Part shown: piece after piece, positions 39,841-47,718 of the stretch | Layout: each line of letters starts with the position of its first letter | Position numbering within the stretch: position 1 is the first letter of the stretch | Source: PALSA-926 sp964476835 | GTDB taxonomy: Bacteria; Pseudomonadota; Alphaproteobacteria; Micavibrionales; UBA2020 | Length of the DNA stretch: 64,000 nucleotides | Reading direction: 5' to 3' | Assembly: GCA_964476835.1 (NCBI GenBank) | Contig: CAYZCE010000003.1 | Span: 37,733 to 101,732, forward strand | The notes under the pieces: model-generated | The model's database searches: none | What the model was told of the DNA's origin: nothing | What the model saw: only the letters and a program-made list of their open reading frames with translations | Program-made: the position numbers and the translations under genes

Positions 39841-40363
39841 ATGACCAGCTTCGATACGTCCTTCGAAATCAAGTTTCTCGCCGAGACGGGGGCTTTCGAA
39901 GGCTACGCCTCCGTCTTCCATGTGACCGACAGCGTGAACGACCGCGTCGCGCCCGGCGCCTTCCGCGCCAGCATCGGCCGCTTTCATCAGGAAGGCCGCC
40001 TGCCGCCTCTGTTGTGGCAGCACGACACGTCGGAGCCGATCGGCGCATGGCGCGAGATGTACGAAGACGAACACGGCCTCTATGTGAAGGGAGAGCTGTT
40101 CATGCATGATATCCCGCTCGCGCGCGAGGCGATGAAGCTACTCAAGGAAAACGTGGTGACTGGCCTCTCCATCGGCTACAGAGGGTGCGACAGCTGCTTC
40201 TGAGCTTGCGGAAAGCCAAGCTATAGTGAAGTCTGGGAGTGGTTTTGGAGAGGAATTTATTCAAAAACAAAGTGAAACGCTAACTGACCACGGTGGGATA
40301 CGGGTCGGACAACGTCTGGTAGCCGTGCGTATCGGTAGGTCGTCTACTTTGAAACTAACCTGA
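39841..40363 (+). pseudogene. Second prohead protease copy joined out of frame to a toxin remnant
   Basis: The ORF 39841-40203 gives 120 residues nearly identical to the first protease up to SIGYR, then stops after GCDSCF. One frame over, 40181-40363 reads GATAASELAESQAIVKSGSGFGEEFIQKQSETLTDHGG..., matching the intact fusion at EGGSKFGEKFISKQSEKLTGHGQ. So a second protease-toxin fusion lost its middle and its frame. The remaining protease lacks the C-terminal half of the domain and is unlikely to work. It may serve as a recombination template. Confidence 0.85.
39847..40179 (+). repeat. Direct repeat, copy 2 (prohead protease N-terminus)
   Basis: Gap-free counterpart of 37685-38017. Differences are mostly third-position changes plus a few substitutions (RGSLAKFGEE in copy 1, RASIGRFHQE in copy 2), so the copies have drifted while under some constraint. 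Confidence 0.9.
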
Positions 40364-40548
40364 AAACAACAAATAAAGAATTTCCGGCTTTCCCTGCGTG
40401 ACGCAGGGGAGGGCGGGGGAACGCGGCCGGGGTGTCATCGCATCCGGCGCGCGAGAGGCCTTGTGTCTGCGGCGCGGGAAGCGCGCGTGGATGCGGCGGT
40501 GACATGACTCTATCTTTCATCAACAAACGAAACCTCAAAGGAAAACAC
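40364..40548. other. Leader region before the capsid gene
   Basis: 185 bases without a gene. A perfect hairpin CCCTGCG-TGA-CGCAGGG lies at 40392-40408 without a T-run. The sequence returns from AT-rich to GC-rich at about 40380, which marks the right edge of the acquired cassette. Confidence 0.5.
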
Positions 40549-41835
40549 ATGACGAACCATCTTCCGCCCTCCACCCTCTATGAAATCGGCAAGTCCTTCG
40601 CCGAGTTCAAGGACGCCAACAACGAACGCCTCGCGCAGATCGAACGCAAGGGCCATGCCGACCCGCTGACCGAAGCGAAGGTCAACCGTCTCAACGAAGA
40701 AATCGGCCGCCTGCAGGAAACCGCGCAGAAAAGCAATGCGCTGCTCGAGACCATCAAGAACCGCTCGCCCCTCGGCGGCACCGATGCCGACGCGACCGCG
40801 GAAGCGCAGCTCTTCTCGCTGGAACGCAAGAGCCACCTGCGCGACAACCTCGAGCTCGGCGAATACAACCAGTACAAAGCAGCGCTCAAGGCCTATATCC
40901 GCAAGAACAACGCGGGTTCTGGCTATGAGGAAGTCAAGGCGCTCTCGGTCGGCTCCGACCCCGACGGCGGCTTCGCGGTCACGCCCGACATGTCGGGCCA
41001 GATCGTCTCGCTGATCCGAGGGAGTTCGCCGATGCGCCAGATCGCCAACGTGGTCACCATCGGCTCCGACGCGCTCGAGGGCATCAACGACCTCAACGAA
41101 GCGACGAGCGGCTGGGTCGGCGAAACCGAGGCGCGGACCGAGACCGACACGCCGAAGATCGGCGAATGGCGCATCCCCGTGTTCGAACAGTATGCCGAGC
41201 CGCGCGCGACGCAAAAGCTGCTCGACGACGCGTTGTTCGACGTCGAAGGCTACCTCGCGGCCAAAATCGCCGAGCGCCTCGCCCGCATGGAGAATACCGC
41301 CTTCATCAACGGCAACGGCGTCAAGAAGCCGCGCGGTATCCTGACGTATGCGGCTGGCACGCCCTCCGCCTCCAACTTCTCGGTGATCGAGCAGGTCGTG
41401 AGCGGCGGCGCGGGCGACTTCGCGGATGAAGTTCCGGGAGACGCGCTGATCAACCTCGTCTATTCGCTGAAGTCGGCGTACCGCGAGAACGCGTGCTTCC
41501 TGATGAACCGCTCGACCGCCGCAGCTGTGCGCAAGCTCAAGGATGGCAACGACAACTACCTCTGGCAGCCCGACTTCCAGAACAAGCAGAGCGGCACGCT
41601 GCTCGGCTTCAACGTCGTCGAGGCCGAAGACATGCCGGACATTGCAGCCGGAAGCCTCTCGATCGCCTTCGGCGATTTCAAGGCCGGCTACCAGATCGTG
41701 GATCGCCAAGGCATCCGCATCTTGCGCGACAGCTTCACCGCCAAGCCCTACGTCAAGTTCTACACGACGAAGCGCGTCGGCGGCGATGTCGTGAACTTCG
41801 AAGCCATCAAGCTGATGAAGTTCTCGGAATCCTAA
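40549..41835 (+). CDS. HK97-family major capsid protein
   Basis: 428 residues from the ATG at 40549 (AAAGGA upstream). The N-terminal coiled-coil scaffold-like delta domain (about 1-110, LYEIGKSFAEFKDANNERLAQIE...) is followed by the HK97 fold (ALSVGSDPDGGFAVTPDMSGQIVSLIRGSSPMRQIANVV, AFINGNGVKKPRGILTY, FLMNRSTAAAVRKLKDGNDNYLWQPDF, SIAFGDFKAGYQIVDRQGIRILRD). This is the shell protein, cut by the upstream protease. Full-length and intact. Confidence 0.96.
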   Translation: MTNHLPPSTLYEIGKSFAEFKDANNERLAQIERKGHADPLTEAKVNRLNEEIGRLQETAQKSNALLETIKNRSPLGGTDADATAEAQLFSLERKSHLRDNLELGEYNQYKAALKAYIRKNNAGSGYEEVKALSVGSDPDGGFAVTPDMSGQIVSLIRGSSPMRQIANVVTIGSDALEGINDLNEATSGWVGETEARTETDTPKIGEWRIPVFEQYAEPRATQKLLDDALFDVEGYLAAKIAERLARMENTAFINGNGVKKPRGILTYAAGTPSASNFSVIEQVVSGGAGDFADEVPGDALINLVYSLKSAYRENACFLMNRSTAAAVRKLKDGNDNYLWQPDFQNKQSGTLLGFNVVEAEDMPDIAAGSLSIAFGDFKAGYQIVDRQGIRILRDSFTAKPYVKFYTTKRVGGDVVNFEAIKLMKFSES

Positions 41836-41914
41836 GCTGGCGCGCCGCGGGCTGTCGCACGAACCCCCTCCGGCGGCAGCCCGCACCCTCTTTAACCCAT
41901 GAAAGGAAACATAC

Positions 41915-42364
41915 ATGCATAACATCACCAGCAACATCGGCGTGGCGCAAGCGCTCGCGCCGCAGACCATCATCGCCTCCGCGCTCAACAGCGGCGTCCT
42001 CGACTGCCGCGGCGCGGAAGCGGTGGCCATCGCCGTCCTTGTCGGCACGGCGGCGGATACGCTCAGCGGTTCCGTCCACGTAGCGCTCAAGATCGAGCAC
42101 GCCGACGACGACGGCACCGGCGCGCCGGCGGCCTTCGCACCTTGCGCGGATGCCGACGTTCTCAACGTCTCCGGCCTCGCCGCCGGCGTCTTCGCCGACA
42201 TCAACAGCGCGGCGAAAGACGAAAAGCGCTACGTCATCGACTATTGCGGCGGCAAGCGCTTCGTCAAGGTCACCGCGACGCCGACCGGCCTTAGCTCGGG
42301 CATGCCCATCGCCATGCTGGCGCTCAAGGGCAACCTGACGCAGCTGCCCGCCGCAAACGCCTGA
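41915..42364 (+). CDS. Probable capsid decoration or small structural protein
   Basis: 149 residues directly after the capsid gene with its own GAAAGGA site. It is Ala-rich with beta-type strands (VLDCRGAEAVAIAVLVGTAADTLSGSVHVALKIEHADDDGT, GKRFVKVTATPTGLSSGMPIAMLALKGNL), which is the pattern of many siphophage decoration proteins. The assignment rests on position and fold-like composition. Confidence 0.6.
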   Translation: MHNITSNIGVAQALAPQTIIASALNSGVLDCRGAEAVAIAVLVGTAADTLSGSVHVALKIEHADDDGTGAPAAFAPCADADVLNVSGLAAGVFADINSAAKDEKRYVIDYCGGKRFVKVTATPTGLSSGMPIAMLALKGNLTQLPAANA

Positions 42365-42443
42365 TCTCTCCCCGCAGGCCTCGGGGGCGGGGATGCGTGA
42401 CGAACGCACCCCCGCCCCTTCTTTTTCCCGCAAAGGACACTCC

Positions 42444-43088
42444 ATGCCATACCCGATTTACCGCCTCGCGGAGACGACACCGCCCGCCACCGAGCCGTTG
42501 ACGCGGGCCGAGGTCAAGACGTTCCTGCGCGTCGACCACGATGCCGACGACAGCCTTATCGACGCGCTGATCTCCGTCGCGCGCGATGCTTGCGAAACAG
42601 CCACCGGCCGCAGCCTGATCACGCGCGGCTACAGCCTTTACCTCGACTGCTGGCCCGGCACCACGACTTTGCCCTGGTGGGATGGAGTGGAAGAGGGCGC
42701 GGACGTGCTGTTCGGCGGCAATGCCCTGTTCCTGCCGCGTCCGCCGCTCTTGTCGGTCGCGCGCATCCGCGTCTATAACGCCGACAACAGCTACGCCGAC
42801 ATGCCGACCGCCAATTATACGGTCGACGCCGTCACGTCGCCCGGCCGCATCGTGCTGGCCGACGGCGTCCTGCCGCCCGTTTCGGGCCGCGTCGCCAACG
42901 GCATCGAGGTGCAGTTCACCGCCGGCTACGGCGCCAGCGGGGACACTGTGCCGCCGATGTTGCGCCAGGGCATGAAGCAGCTAATCGCGCACCTCTACGC
43001 CAACCGTGGCGACGCCCCGGCGCAGGCGATGATGGCGTCTGGCGCATCCACCTTGTTCCAACCCTATCGCCTCGCGAGCCTTGCATGA
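42444..43088 (+). CDS. Head-tail connector (GTA gp6 / HK97 gp6-like)
   Basis: 214 residues from the ATG at 42444. TRAEVKTFLRVDHDADDSLIDALISVARDACETATGRSLITRGY is the gp6-like connector motif, and the C-terminus has VPPMLRQGMKQLIAHLYANRGDAP. It forms the ring under the portal. It overlaps the next gene by four bases. Confidence 0.92.
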   Translation: MPYPIYRLAETTPPATEPLTRAEVKTFLRVDHDADDSLIDALISVARDACETATGRSLITRGYSLYLDCWPGTTTLPWWDGVEEGADVLFGGNALFLPRPPLLSVARIRVYNADNSYADMPTANYTVDAVTSPGRIVLADGVLPPVSGRVANGIEVQFTAGYGASGDTVPPMLRQGMKQLIAHLYANRGDAPAQAMMASGASTLFQPYRLASLA

Positions 43089-43405
43089 TCGGCGATCTCA
43101 CACATCGTGTCACGTTGCAGGCGGTGACGCGCACGCCTGACGGCGGCGGCGGCTTCACCGAAAGCTGGAGCGACCTAGCCGATGCGCCGACGGTTTACGC
43201 CGCCATCCGCCCGCTCTCGGGCGCGGAAGTCTTCCGCTTCCGCCAGGTGTCGACCGAGGCCACGCACCGCATCGTCATTCGCTACCGTGCCGACCTCACA
43301 CCTGCGCGCCGCATCGTGCATGCCAGCGACGTCTATGACATCGTCTCGGTTGTCGATGCTGACGGTCGGCGGGAGTTCCTCGATATCACGGCGATTCTGA
43401 GGTAA
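43085..43405 (+). CDS. Head-tail adaptor (SPP1 gp16 / GTA gp7-like)
   Basis: 106 residues. IGDLTHRVTLQAVTRTPDGGGGFTESWSDLADAPTVYAAIRPLSGAEVFRFRQVSTEATHRIVIRYR is the standard phage head-tail adaptor pattern (L-HRVTLQ, D--GG---W, TH-I-IRYR). It closes the capsid and docks the tail. It overlaps the connector gene by four bases. Confidence 0.94.
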   Translation: MIGDLTHRVTLQAVTRTPDGGGGFTESWSDLADAPTVYAAIRPLSGAEVFRFRQVSTEATHRIVIRYRADLTPARRIVHASDVYDIVSVVDADGRREFLDITAILR

Positions 43406-43511
43406 GCAGCTGTTAAAAAATATAATCTGGAATAAATATACCTATACGTCTCGTTTGCATTGAATCCGCAAAGAATCTTTCTAGAAAACCTTTATCAAAG
43501 TAGCTTTACCG

Positions 43512-44117
43512 TCACCGCGCCGCCGGCTGCCACGCCGCCGCTTCCTTTTCCGCCTGGGCGACTTTGTCGGGGGTGAGGAGTTTTTGGGCGATGCGGGCCG
43601 CGGCGTCGGCGGACATCTGTTGATAGGCGGATGAGCTGCGCGCGGCGATCTTGAACCACTTATACGCTGTGTAGGGATCCGACTTCAGGTCGTCGGTCTC
43701 GCTCTTGTTGCCGCGCAGGATTGTGGCGGCATAGAAAAACGCGCCGGCGGGGCTGCCGGTTTCGGCGGCGCGGCGGAACCAGTCGGCGGCGGTGATATAG
43801 CTTTGCGTCACGCCGTCGGCGTTCACGTAAGTGGCGCCGAGCGCCAGCATGGCGTCGGCGTTGCCCTTGGCGGCGGCGCCGGTGTAGAGGTCGATGGCTT
43901 CGTCGATGCTCCACGCCACGCCCAACCCGTTCGCGTACATGTTGCCGAGCACCACCATTGCGCGGTCGTCGCCGGCTTCGGCGAGCGGCCGCAGGTTTTC
44001 GACGGCCGTCTTCCAGTCTTTCGCGTTATAGGCGGCGAAGCCTTCCTCGAACCCGGCGCGGGCAGGGGCGGCGGACAAAAGGGCGAAGCACAGGGCCATG
44101 AGGACAATGCGGAACAT
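43512..44117 (-). CDS. Exported Sel1-repeat protein inside the capsid cluster
   Basis: 201 residues with signal peptide (IVLMALCFALLSAAPARA-GF) and about four Sel1/TPR-like repeats (FAAYNAKDWKTAVENLRPLAEAGDDRAMVVLGNMYANGLG, DLYTGAAAKGNADAMLALGATYVN, WFRRAAETGSPAGAFFYAATI). Sel1 proteins bind partners in the periplasm. It is transcribed against the phage genes and has host-like GC content, unlike the AT-rich cassette. It may be a moron or a host gene captured in the cluster. Confidence 0.88.
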   Translation of the reverse strand: MFRIVLMALCFALLSAAPARAGFEEGFAAYNAKDWKTAVENLRPLAEAGDDRAMVVLGNMYANGLGVAWSIDEAIDLYTGAAAKGNADAMLALGATYVNADGVTQSYITAADWFRRAAETGSPAGAFFYAATILRGNKSETDDLKSDPYTAYKWFKIAARSSSAYQQMSADAAARIAQKLLTPDKVAQAEKEAAAWQPAAR

Positions 44118-44168
44118 GGCTCCAGCTTAGGCAAGTTCCGCGCTTTTTACAACTTTTCGGAGAATGAT

Positions 44169-44591
44169 ATGTCAGCTCTCAGCCTTTGGGACGTGCAAAG
44201 CGGCGTCTATAGCCGCCTGACCGGCCATGCCGCGCTCACCGCGTTGCTGCCGGCGGGCGCGAACGGCATTTTCGATCACGTGCCGCAGCAGACCGCTTTT
44301 CCCTATGTGGCGATCGGCGAGACCGCGTCGCGCCCGCTGGATACGCAGGGCGGCCATGGCCACGACACCAGCTTGTCTATCCATGTCTATACCCGCAGCG
44401 CGGGCATGCGCGACTTGCGCCGGATCATGGCGGCGGCCTATGACGCGCTGCATGACGCCGATTTCACGGTGCCGGACCAGGTGCTGGCGCTGTGCCGCTG
44501 CCAATCCATCGAAAGCGCGATCGAGGGCGACGGCATCACGCGCCACGGGATCTTGCGCTTCCGGATCATCACCGAACCTGCGGAGGACTAA
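44169..44591 (+). CDS. Tail terminator/completion protein (DUF3168, GTA gp8-like)
   Basis: 140 residues from the ATG at 44169. LWDVQSGVYSRLTGHAALTALLPAGANGIFDHVPQQTAFPYVAIGETASRPLDTQGGHGHDTSLSIHVYTR is the DUF3168 pattern (L---I---L-----L----V-D-VP----FPYV-IG----------H-----V---). It caps the tail tube. Separated from the adaptor by the inverted Sel1 gene. Confidence 0.92.
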   Translation: MSALSLWDVQSGVYSRLTGHAALTALLPAGANGIFDHVPQQTAFPYVAIGETASRPLDTQGGHGHDTSLSIHVYTRSAGMRDLRRIMAAAYDALHDADFTVPDQVLALCRCQSIESAIEGDGITRHGILRFRIITEPAED

Positions 44592-44593
44592 TC

Positions 44594-45007
44594 ATGAGCA
44601 TCCAGAAAGGCCGCGACCTGCTGCTGCAAGTCGGTGACGGCGCGGAAGAAGAAAACTTCACCGACATCGGCGCGGCGCGCGCGACGGCGGTCGCCGTCAA
44701 CAATCATCCCATCGACGCCACGACGCTCGACGACGACGTGCAGGTGTTGCGTGGCGAGGCGGGCGTGCAGTCGATGGAAATCTCCTTCGACGGCCATTTC
44801 CGAGACGGGGCGGCGGAAGAGGTTCTGCGCGCCGCCGCCTTCAGCGGGACGGCGCGCACGTGCCGGCTGGTGTTTCCCAACGGCGACGCCTATCAGGCCG
44901 CTTTCGTCGTCACCGCCTATCGCCGCGCGGGCGATGTGGAAGGCCTTGAGACGTTTTCAGCAACGCTGGCGCGCAGCGGCGCCGGTTCATTCACCGCAGG
45001 AGGTTGA
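44594..45007 (+). CDS. Major tail tube protein (GTA gp9-like)
   Basis: 137 residues, start two bases after the terminator gene. IQKGRDLLLQVGDGAEEENFTDIGAARATAVAVNNHPIDATTLDD and the C-terminal LETFSATLARSGAGSF match the GTA gp9 / TP901-1 major tail family. Forms the tail tube. Confidence 0.92.
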   Translation: MSIQKGRDLLLQVGDGAEEENFTDIGAARATAVAVNNHPIDATTLDDDVQVLRGEAGVQSMEISFDGHFRDGAAEEVLRAAAFSGTARTCRLVFPNGDAYQAAFVVTAYRRAGDVEGLETFSATLARSGAGSFTAGG

Positions 45008-45009
45008 GC

Positions 45010-45324
45010 ATGGCGACAGACATGGACGGCAACGCGCTTTTCACGCAGGTCATGGATGCGATCGAGAAAAACAAGGGCATGCTGGCAGAGCAGCAGCGCC
45101 GCGACACGGAGGCAATGGTCAATGCCGCCGTCACCAAGGCGGTGCAGCGCGAGGTCGCTTCTGCGCTCCAGCAGATGTTCAGTGGCCAGTCCAATGGCGC
45201 GGGCGGTTTCGACATGGGCGGAATGAACGACAAGTCCGTCTCCGACGCCCTGGGCAGCGGCTCGATGACGTCGTCTTTGCTGCGTGCCGTCTACGGGCTG
45301 AGCCCGCTTTTGCTGAGCCGTTAA
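45010..45324 (+). CDS. Small helical phage protein in the tape-measure position
   Basis: 104 residues from the ATG at 45010, chosen over TTG 45004 because AGGAGG fits. A helical N-terminal half (VMDAIEKNKGMLAEQQRRDTEAMVNAAVTKAV) and a Gly/Ser-rich middle. Tape-measure proteins are normally several hundred residues or more, so if this is one, the tail would be extremely short. It might instead be a chaperone. Function unknown. Confidence 0.55.
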   Translation: MATDMDGNALFTQVMDAIEKNKGMLAEQQRRDTEAMVNAAVTKAVQREVASALQQMFSGQSNGAGGFDMGGMNDKSVSDALGSGSMTSSLLRAVYGLSPLLLSR

Positions 45325-45336
45325 GGAGACCCGCAC

Positions 45337-45690
45337 ATGACAACCATATGGCCGAATGAGCTCCCCGCCTATCCGCTTCTCGACGGCTTTCACGAGACCG
45401 TGCCGAACACGGCGATCCGTACCGACATGGAGCAAGGCCCCGCCAAGCTCCGCCTGCGCACCACGGCGGCGGTGTCGAGCTTGAGCTGTACTTATTTGAT
45501 GAGCAAGGCGCAGGTGGCGGCGCTCGATACGTTTTATCTCGCGACGCTGCAAGGCGGTTCCCTGCCGTTCGCCTTCGTGCATCCGCGCCGCAACGTGACG
45601 GTCTCCGCGCGCTTCACTAAGCCGCCGGAATATGCGGCCGGCAACAGCGGCTTCTTCCGCGTCGCGATCGAGCTGGAGATCCTGCCATGA
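45337..45690 (+). CDS. Phage tail protein of unknown role
   Basis: 117 residues. IWPNELPAYPLLDGFHETVPNTAIRTDMEQGPAKLRLRTTAA is the pattern of a small tail protein usually encoded next to DUF1833 genes (WP--LP, R--M--GP-K-R-R). The C-terminus is beta-rich (SGFFRVAIELEILP). Behind a GGAG site and overlapping the next gene by four bases. Likely part of the tail tip. Confidence 0.75.
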   Translation: MTTIWPNELPAYPLLDGFHETVPNTAIRTDMEQGPAKLRLRTTAAVSSLSCTYLMSKAQVAALDTFYLATLQGGSLPFAFVHPRRNVTVSARFTKPPEYAAGNSGFFRVAIELEILP

Positions 45691-46160
45691 GCCGCAGCAT
45701 CAGTAGCCTGACCCGGCAGGCGCTCTACGCGCCGGAGACGGGAGACGCTTTCCTGATCCTCCTCACGATCACGCATGCGACGCTGGAAGAGCCGATCCGC
45801 GTCACCAGCGACGCGGTCGATACGGTCAGCCGGGGCGAGACGTTCGTGGCCTTCCCCTTCGACCTCGTGCTGCCGGATGACGGCGAGGGCAGGGCGCCGC
45901 GGGCGAAATTGACCATCGACAACGTCGACCGCACGATCGTGCAGGCCGTGCGCGGCCTGACGTCGTCGCCCGGCGTGCTGATCGAGATCGTGCGCGCTGC
46001 GGATGCCGATACGGTCGAGGCGCGTTTTCTCGATTTCAAGCTGATCAACGTGTCCTATGACGCGCAGCGGGTCGAGGGGGTGCTGACCATCGAGGACTTC
46101 ACGGCGGAGCCGTTTCCCGCCGGAACCTTCTCGCCGGGGCTGTTCCCAGGGCTTTTCTAG
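45687..46160 (+). CDS. DUF1833 phage tail protein
   Basis: 157 residues. TGDAFLILLTITHATLEEPIRVTSDAVDTVSRGETFVAFPFDLVLPDDGEGRAPRAKLTIDNVDRTIVQAVR and AEPFPAGTFSPGLFPGLF match DUF1833, a tail-tip-associated family. In relatives a peptidase and a large host-specificity protein follow; neither is present here. Confidence 0.92.
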   Translation: MSRSISSLTRQALYAPETGDAFLILLTITHATLEEPIRVTSDAVDTVSRGETFVAFPFDLVLPDDGEGRAPRAKLTIDNVDRTIVQAVRGLTSSPGVLIEIVRAADADTVEARFLDFKLINVSYDAQRVEGVLTIEDFTAEPFPAGTFSPGLFPGLF

Positions 46161-46163
46161 GCG

Positions 46164-46178
46164 TTAACGTCTCGTTAA
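46164..46178. promoter_or_regulatory. CtrA-type box upstream of the lysis segment
   Basis: TTAA-CGTCTCG-TTAA, a full TTAA-N7-TTAA match inside GTTAACGTCTCGTTAAC, 53 bases before the start at 46232. CtrA is known to control GTA maturation and lysis genes in Rhodobacterales, so the position is suggestive. Confidence 0.7.
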
Positions 46179-46231
46179 CTTCTTATATGTTAAGATGTCT
46201 TTACGCCAAACATAATAAGGAGATCGACCCC

Positions 46232-46489
46232 ATGACCCGCCCGCTGAAAAAAGAATTCGAAGCTGCCAGCCGTGGTCCTGAAGGCCGATATGTGACGGCA
46301 TCCCTCAACTTCATGGCGGCGGATACGCGCGGCAGCCTGAGCGCAGATGCCGTCCGTGACTTGGAAACCATGCGCGAATACGTCTCACGCCACCCGGAGC
46401 GTGCTGATATCGTTGATTATATGGCGCGCGCAACGCGGGGGCAGCCGAGCGCGGCACCCCAGTCGCGCCCCGACGCGCCGGGCGCTTAA
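46232..46489 (+). CDS. Small protein of unknown function under the CtrA-type box
   Basis: 85 residues behind AAGGAG. Mixed helical composition (LSADAVRDLETMREYVSRHPERADIVDYMARATRG) with a Pro/Ala-rich tail; no signal or membrane segment. It is transcribed alone from the CtrA-type region and ended by its own terminator, so it may be regulatory rather than structural. I do not recognise it. Confidence 0.65.
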   Translation: MTRPLKKEFEAASRGPEGRYVTASLNFMAADTRGSLSADAVRDLETMREYVSRHPERADIVDYMARATRGQPSAAPQSRPDAPGA

Positions 46490-46518
46490 CACTGTTTAGA
46501 TAACAAGATTTTGTCCTG

Positions 46519-46549
46519 AAAAAACCCGCCGCATCCCGGCGGGTTTTTT
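46519..46549 (+). terminator. Rho-independent terminator
   Basis: AAAAAACCCGCCG/CGGCGGGTTTTTT stem with a short loop and T-run, 30 bases after the stop at 46489. Confidence 0.92.
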
Positions 46550-46576
46550 CATGGCCGCTGACAAGAGGTTTCCCCC

Positions 46577-46825
46577 ATGCCTGTTCCGTTTTGGGCTGGC
46601 CGTGACGTGGCGGCTGCCGTACTGACCTTGTTCAGCACATTGATCGCGCACCTGCTCGTGACGGTCTGGTGGGCGGCATCATTGACCAAGCGCGTCGACC
46701 ATATCGAGCGCTGGATCAATAACAACGAGCGCACGGCCGAACGCCTTGCCGCGCTCGAGCAGCAGATCAACAGCATCTCGGGCGCGCTGTCGCGCATCGA
46801 GCGTTTCCTGAGACCGAAGGCCTGA
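46577..46825 (+). CDS. Small membrane protein, DUF2730/holin-like
   Basis: 82 residues: one membrane segment (about 10-35, DVAAAVLTLFSTLIAHLLVTVWWA) then a coiled coil (VDHIERWINNNERTAERLAALEQQINSISGALSRIE). This layout is common for DUF2730-type phage membrane proteins near lysis genes. It lies three bases before the muramidase gene, which supports a lysis role. Confidence 0.7.
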   Translation: MPVPFWAGRDVAAAVLTLFSTLIAHLLVTVWWAASLTKRVDHIERWINNNERTAERLAALEQQINSISGALSRIERFLRPKA

Positions 46826-46828
46826 CCC

Positions 46829-47278
46829 ATGACGACGCTTTTTCTGCCCCGCGGGATCCGCAACAACAATCCCGGCAATATCCGTTTGTCCGGCGCCAAA
46901 TGGCAAGGGCAGATACCCTTGCAGCCGGATCCGGACTTCGTGGTTTTCTCGGCTCCCCTTTACGGCTTGCGCGCACTGATGAAGCTGCTGTTGACGTATC
47001 ACATCAAGTACGGGCTCGATACGGTCGAAAGCATCATCAACCGTTTCGCGCCGCCGCACGAGAACGCGACCGACAACTATATCCGCATGATGTCGCGCGC
47101 GCTCGGCGTGCGCCGGACCGACAGGATCGACCTGACGAAGAAACCGGCGCTAACCTGTCTGGCCGCGGCCATCGTCGTGCACGAAAACGGCCACCCTCCC
47201 CCGGGCACGCCGGACAAGTGGTTCGCACCCATGCTTTATGAGCAGGCGGCGGACCTCGCCCTCTCCCCCACCACGTAA
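46829..47278 (+). CDS. P5-like phage muramidase
   Basis: 149 residues. RGIRNNNPGNIRLSGAKWQGQ, FSAPLYGLRALMKLLLTYHIKYGLDTVESIINRFAPPHENATDNYIRMM and AAAIVVHENG fit the phage structural protein P5 / muramidase family (GIRNNNPGNI, AP--EN-T--YI). It should cut peptidoglycan at lysis or entry. No signal peptide, so it needs the holin to reach the wall. Confidence 0.88.
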   Translation: MTTLFLPRGIRNNNPGNIRLSGAKWQGQIPLQPDPDFVVFSAPLYGLRALMKLLLTYHIKYGLDTVESIINRFAPPHENATDNYIRMMSRALGVRRTDRIDLTKKPALTCLAAAIVVHENGHPPPGTPDKWFAPMLYEQAADLALSPTT

Positions 47279-47293
47279 CAGAAAGGAAATACC

Positions 47294-47512
47294 ATGCAGG
47301 ATATCCTCATCACGCTGATGCAGTTCTTCACCGACAACGCGGCTGCGGCGGCAGGCGCCATTGCGGCAGCATTGGCGGGCGCTCTTGCCTTCGCGCTCAA
47401 GGCCTTGTTCGCCTGGGCTGCATCCCTGGCAGGCAAGACGTCGACCGATATCGACGACAAGATCGTCGCGGCGACCAAGGATGACTTCAAGCAGAAAGCG
47501 CAGGACTTGTAA
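47294..47512 (+). CDS. Small Ala-rich membrane protein, possible holin
   Basis: 72 residues: a hydrophobic Ala-rich stretch (about 14-44, AAAAAGAIAAALAGALAFALKALFAWAASLAG), then a charged tail (DIDDKIVAATKDDFKQKAQDL). Position between muramidase and spanins fits a holin. The start follows a GAAAGGA site, and its stop overlaps the next start (TAATG). Confidence 0.65.
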   Translation: MQDILITLMQFFTDNAAAAAGAIAAALAGALAFALKALFAWAASLAGKTSTDIDDKIVAATKDDFKQKAQDL

Positions 47513-47718
47513 TGCTGGCCGATGCGCTGCTGCTGGGCGGGATTGTTGCGGCGTTCCTGTTCTCGGTCTACCGCCTCGGCACGGATGCGGCGCGCAGCGA
47601 CAACGACAGGCAGGTGCTCGATGACATCGACAAGGCGAATAAAGCGCGCGATGAGCTGTTGCGCGATCCTGCTGCTGCTCGGCGGGTGCGCGAACGGTTC
47701 ACGCGCAAGCTTCTGTGA
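47512..47718 (+). CDS. Rz-like inner-membrane spanin
   Basis: 68 residues: an N-terminal membrane segment (LLLGGIVAAFLFSVYRLG) followed by a charged helix (SDNDRQVLDDIDKANKARDELL), the i-spanin layout. A +1-frame lipoprotein gene begins within it, as in phage Rz/Rz1 pairs. Spanins join inner and outer membranes in the last lysis step. Short for an Rz, but the arrangement is convincing. Confidence 0.75.
   Translation: MLADALLLGGIVAAFLFSVYRLGTDAARSDNDRQVLDDIDKANKARDELLRDPAAARRVRERFTRKLL

Noticed and set aside
40203..40363. Independent small gene downstream of the second protease copy
   Set aside because: It aligns with the toxin tail of the first copy and lacks its own start, so it is part of a pseudogene.
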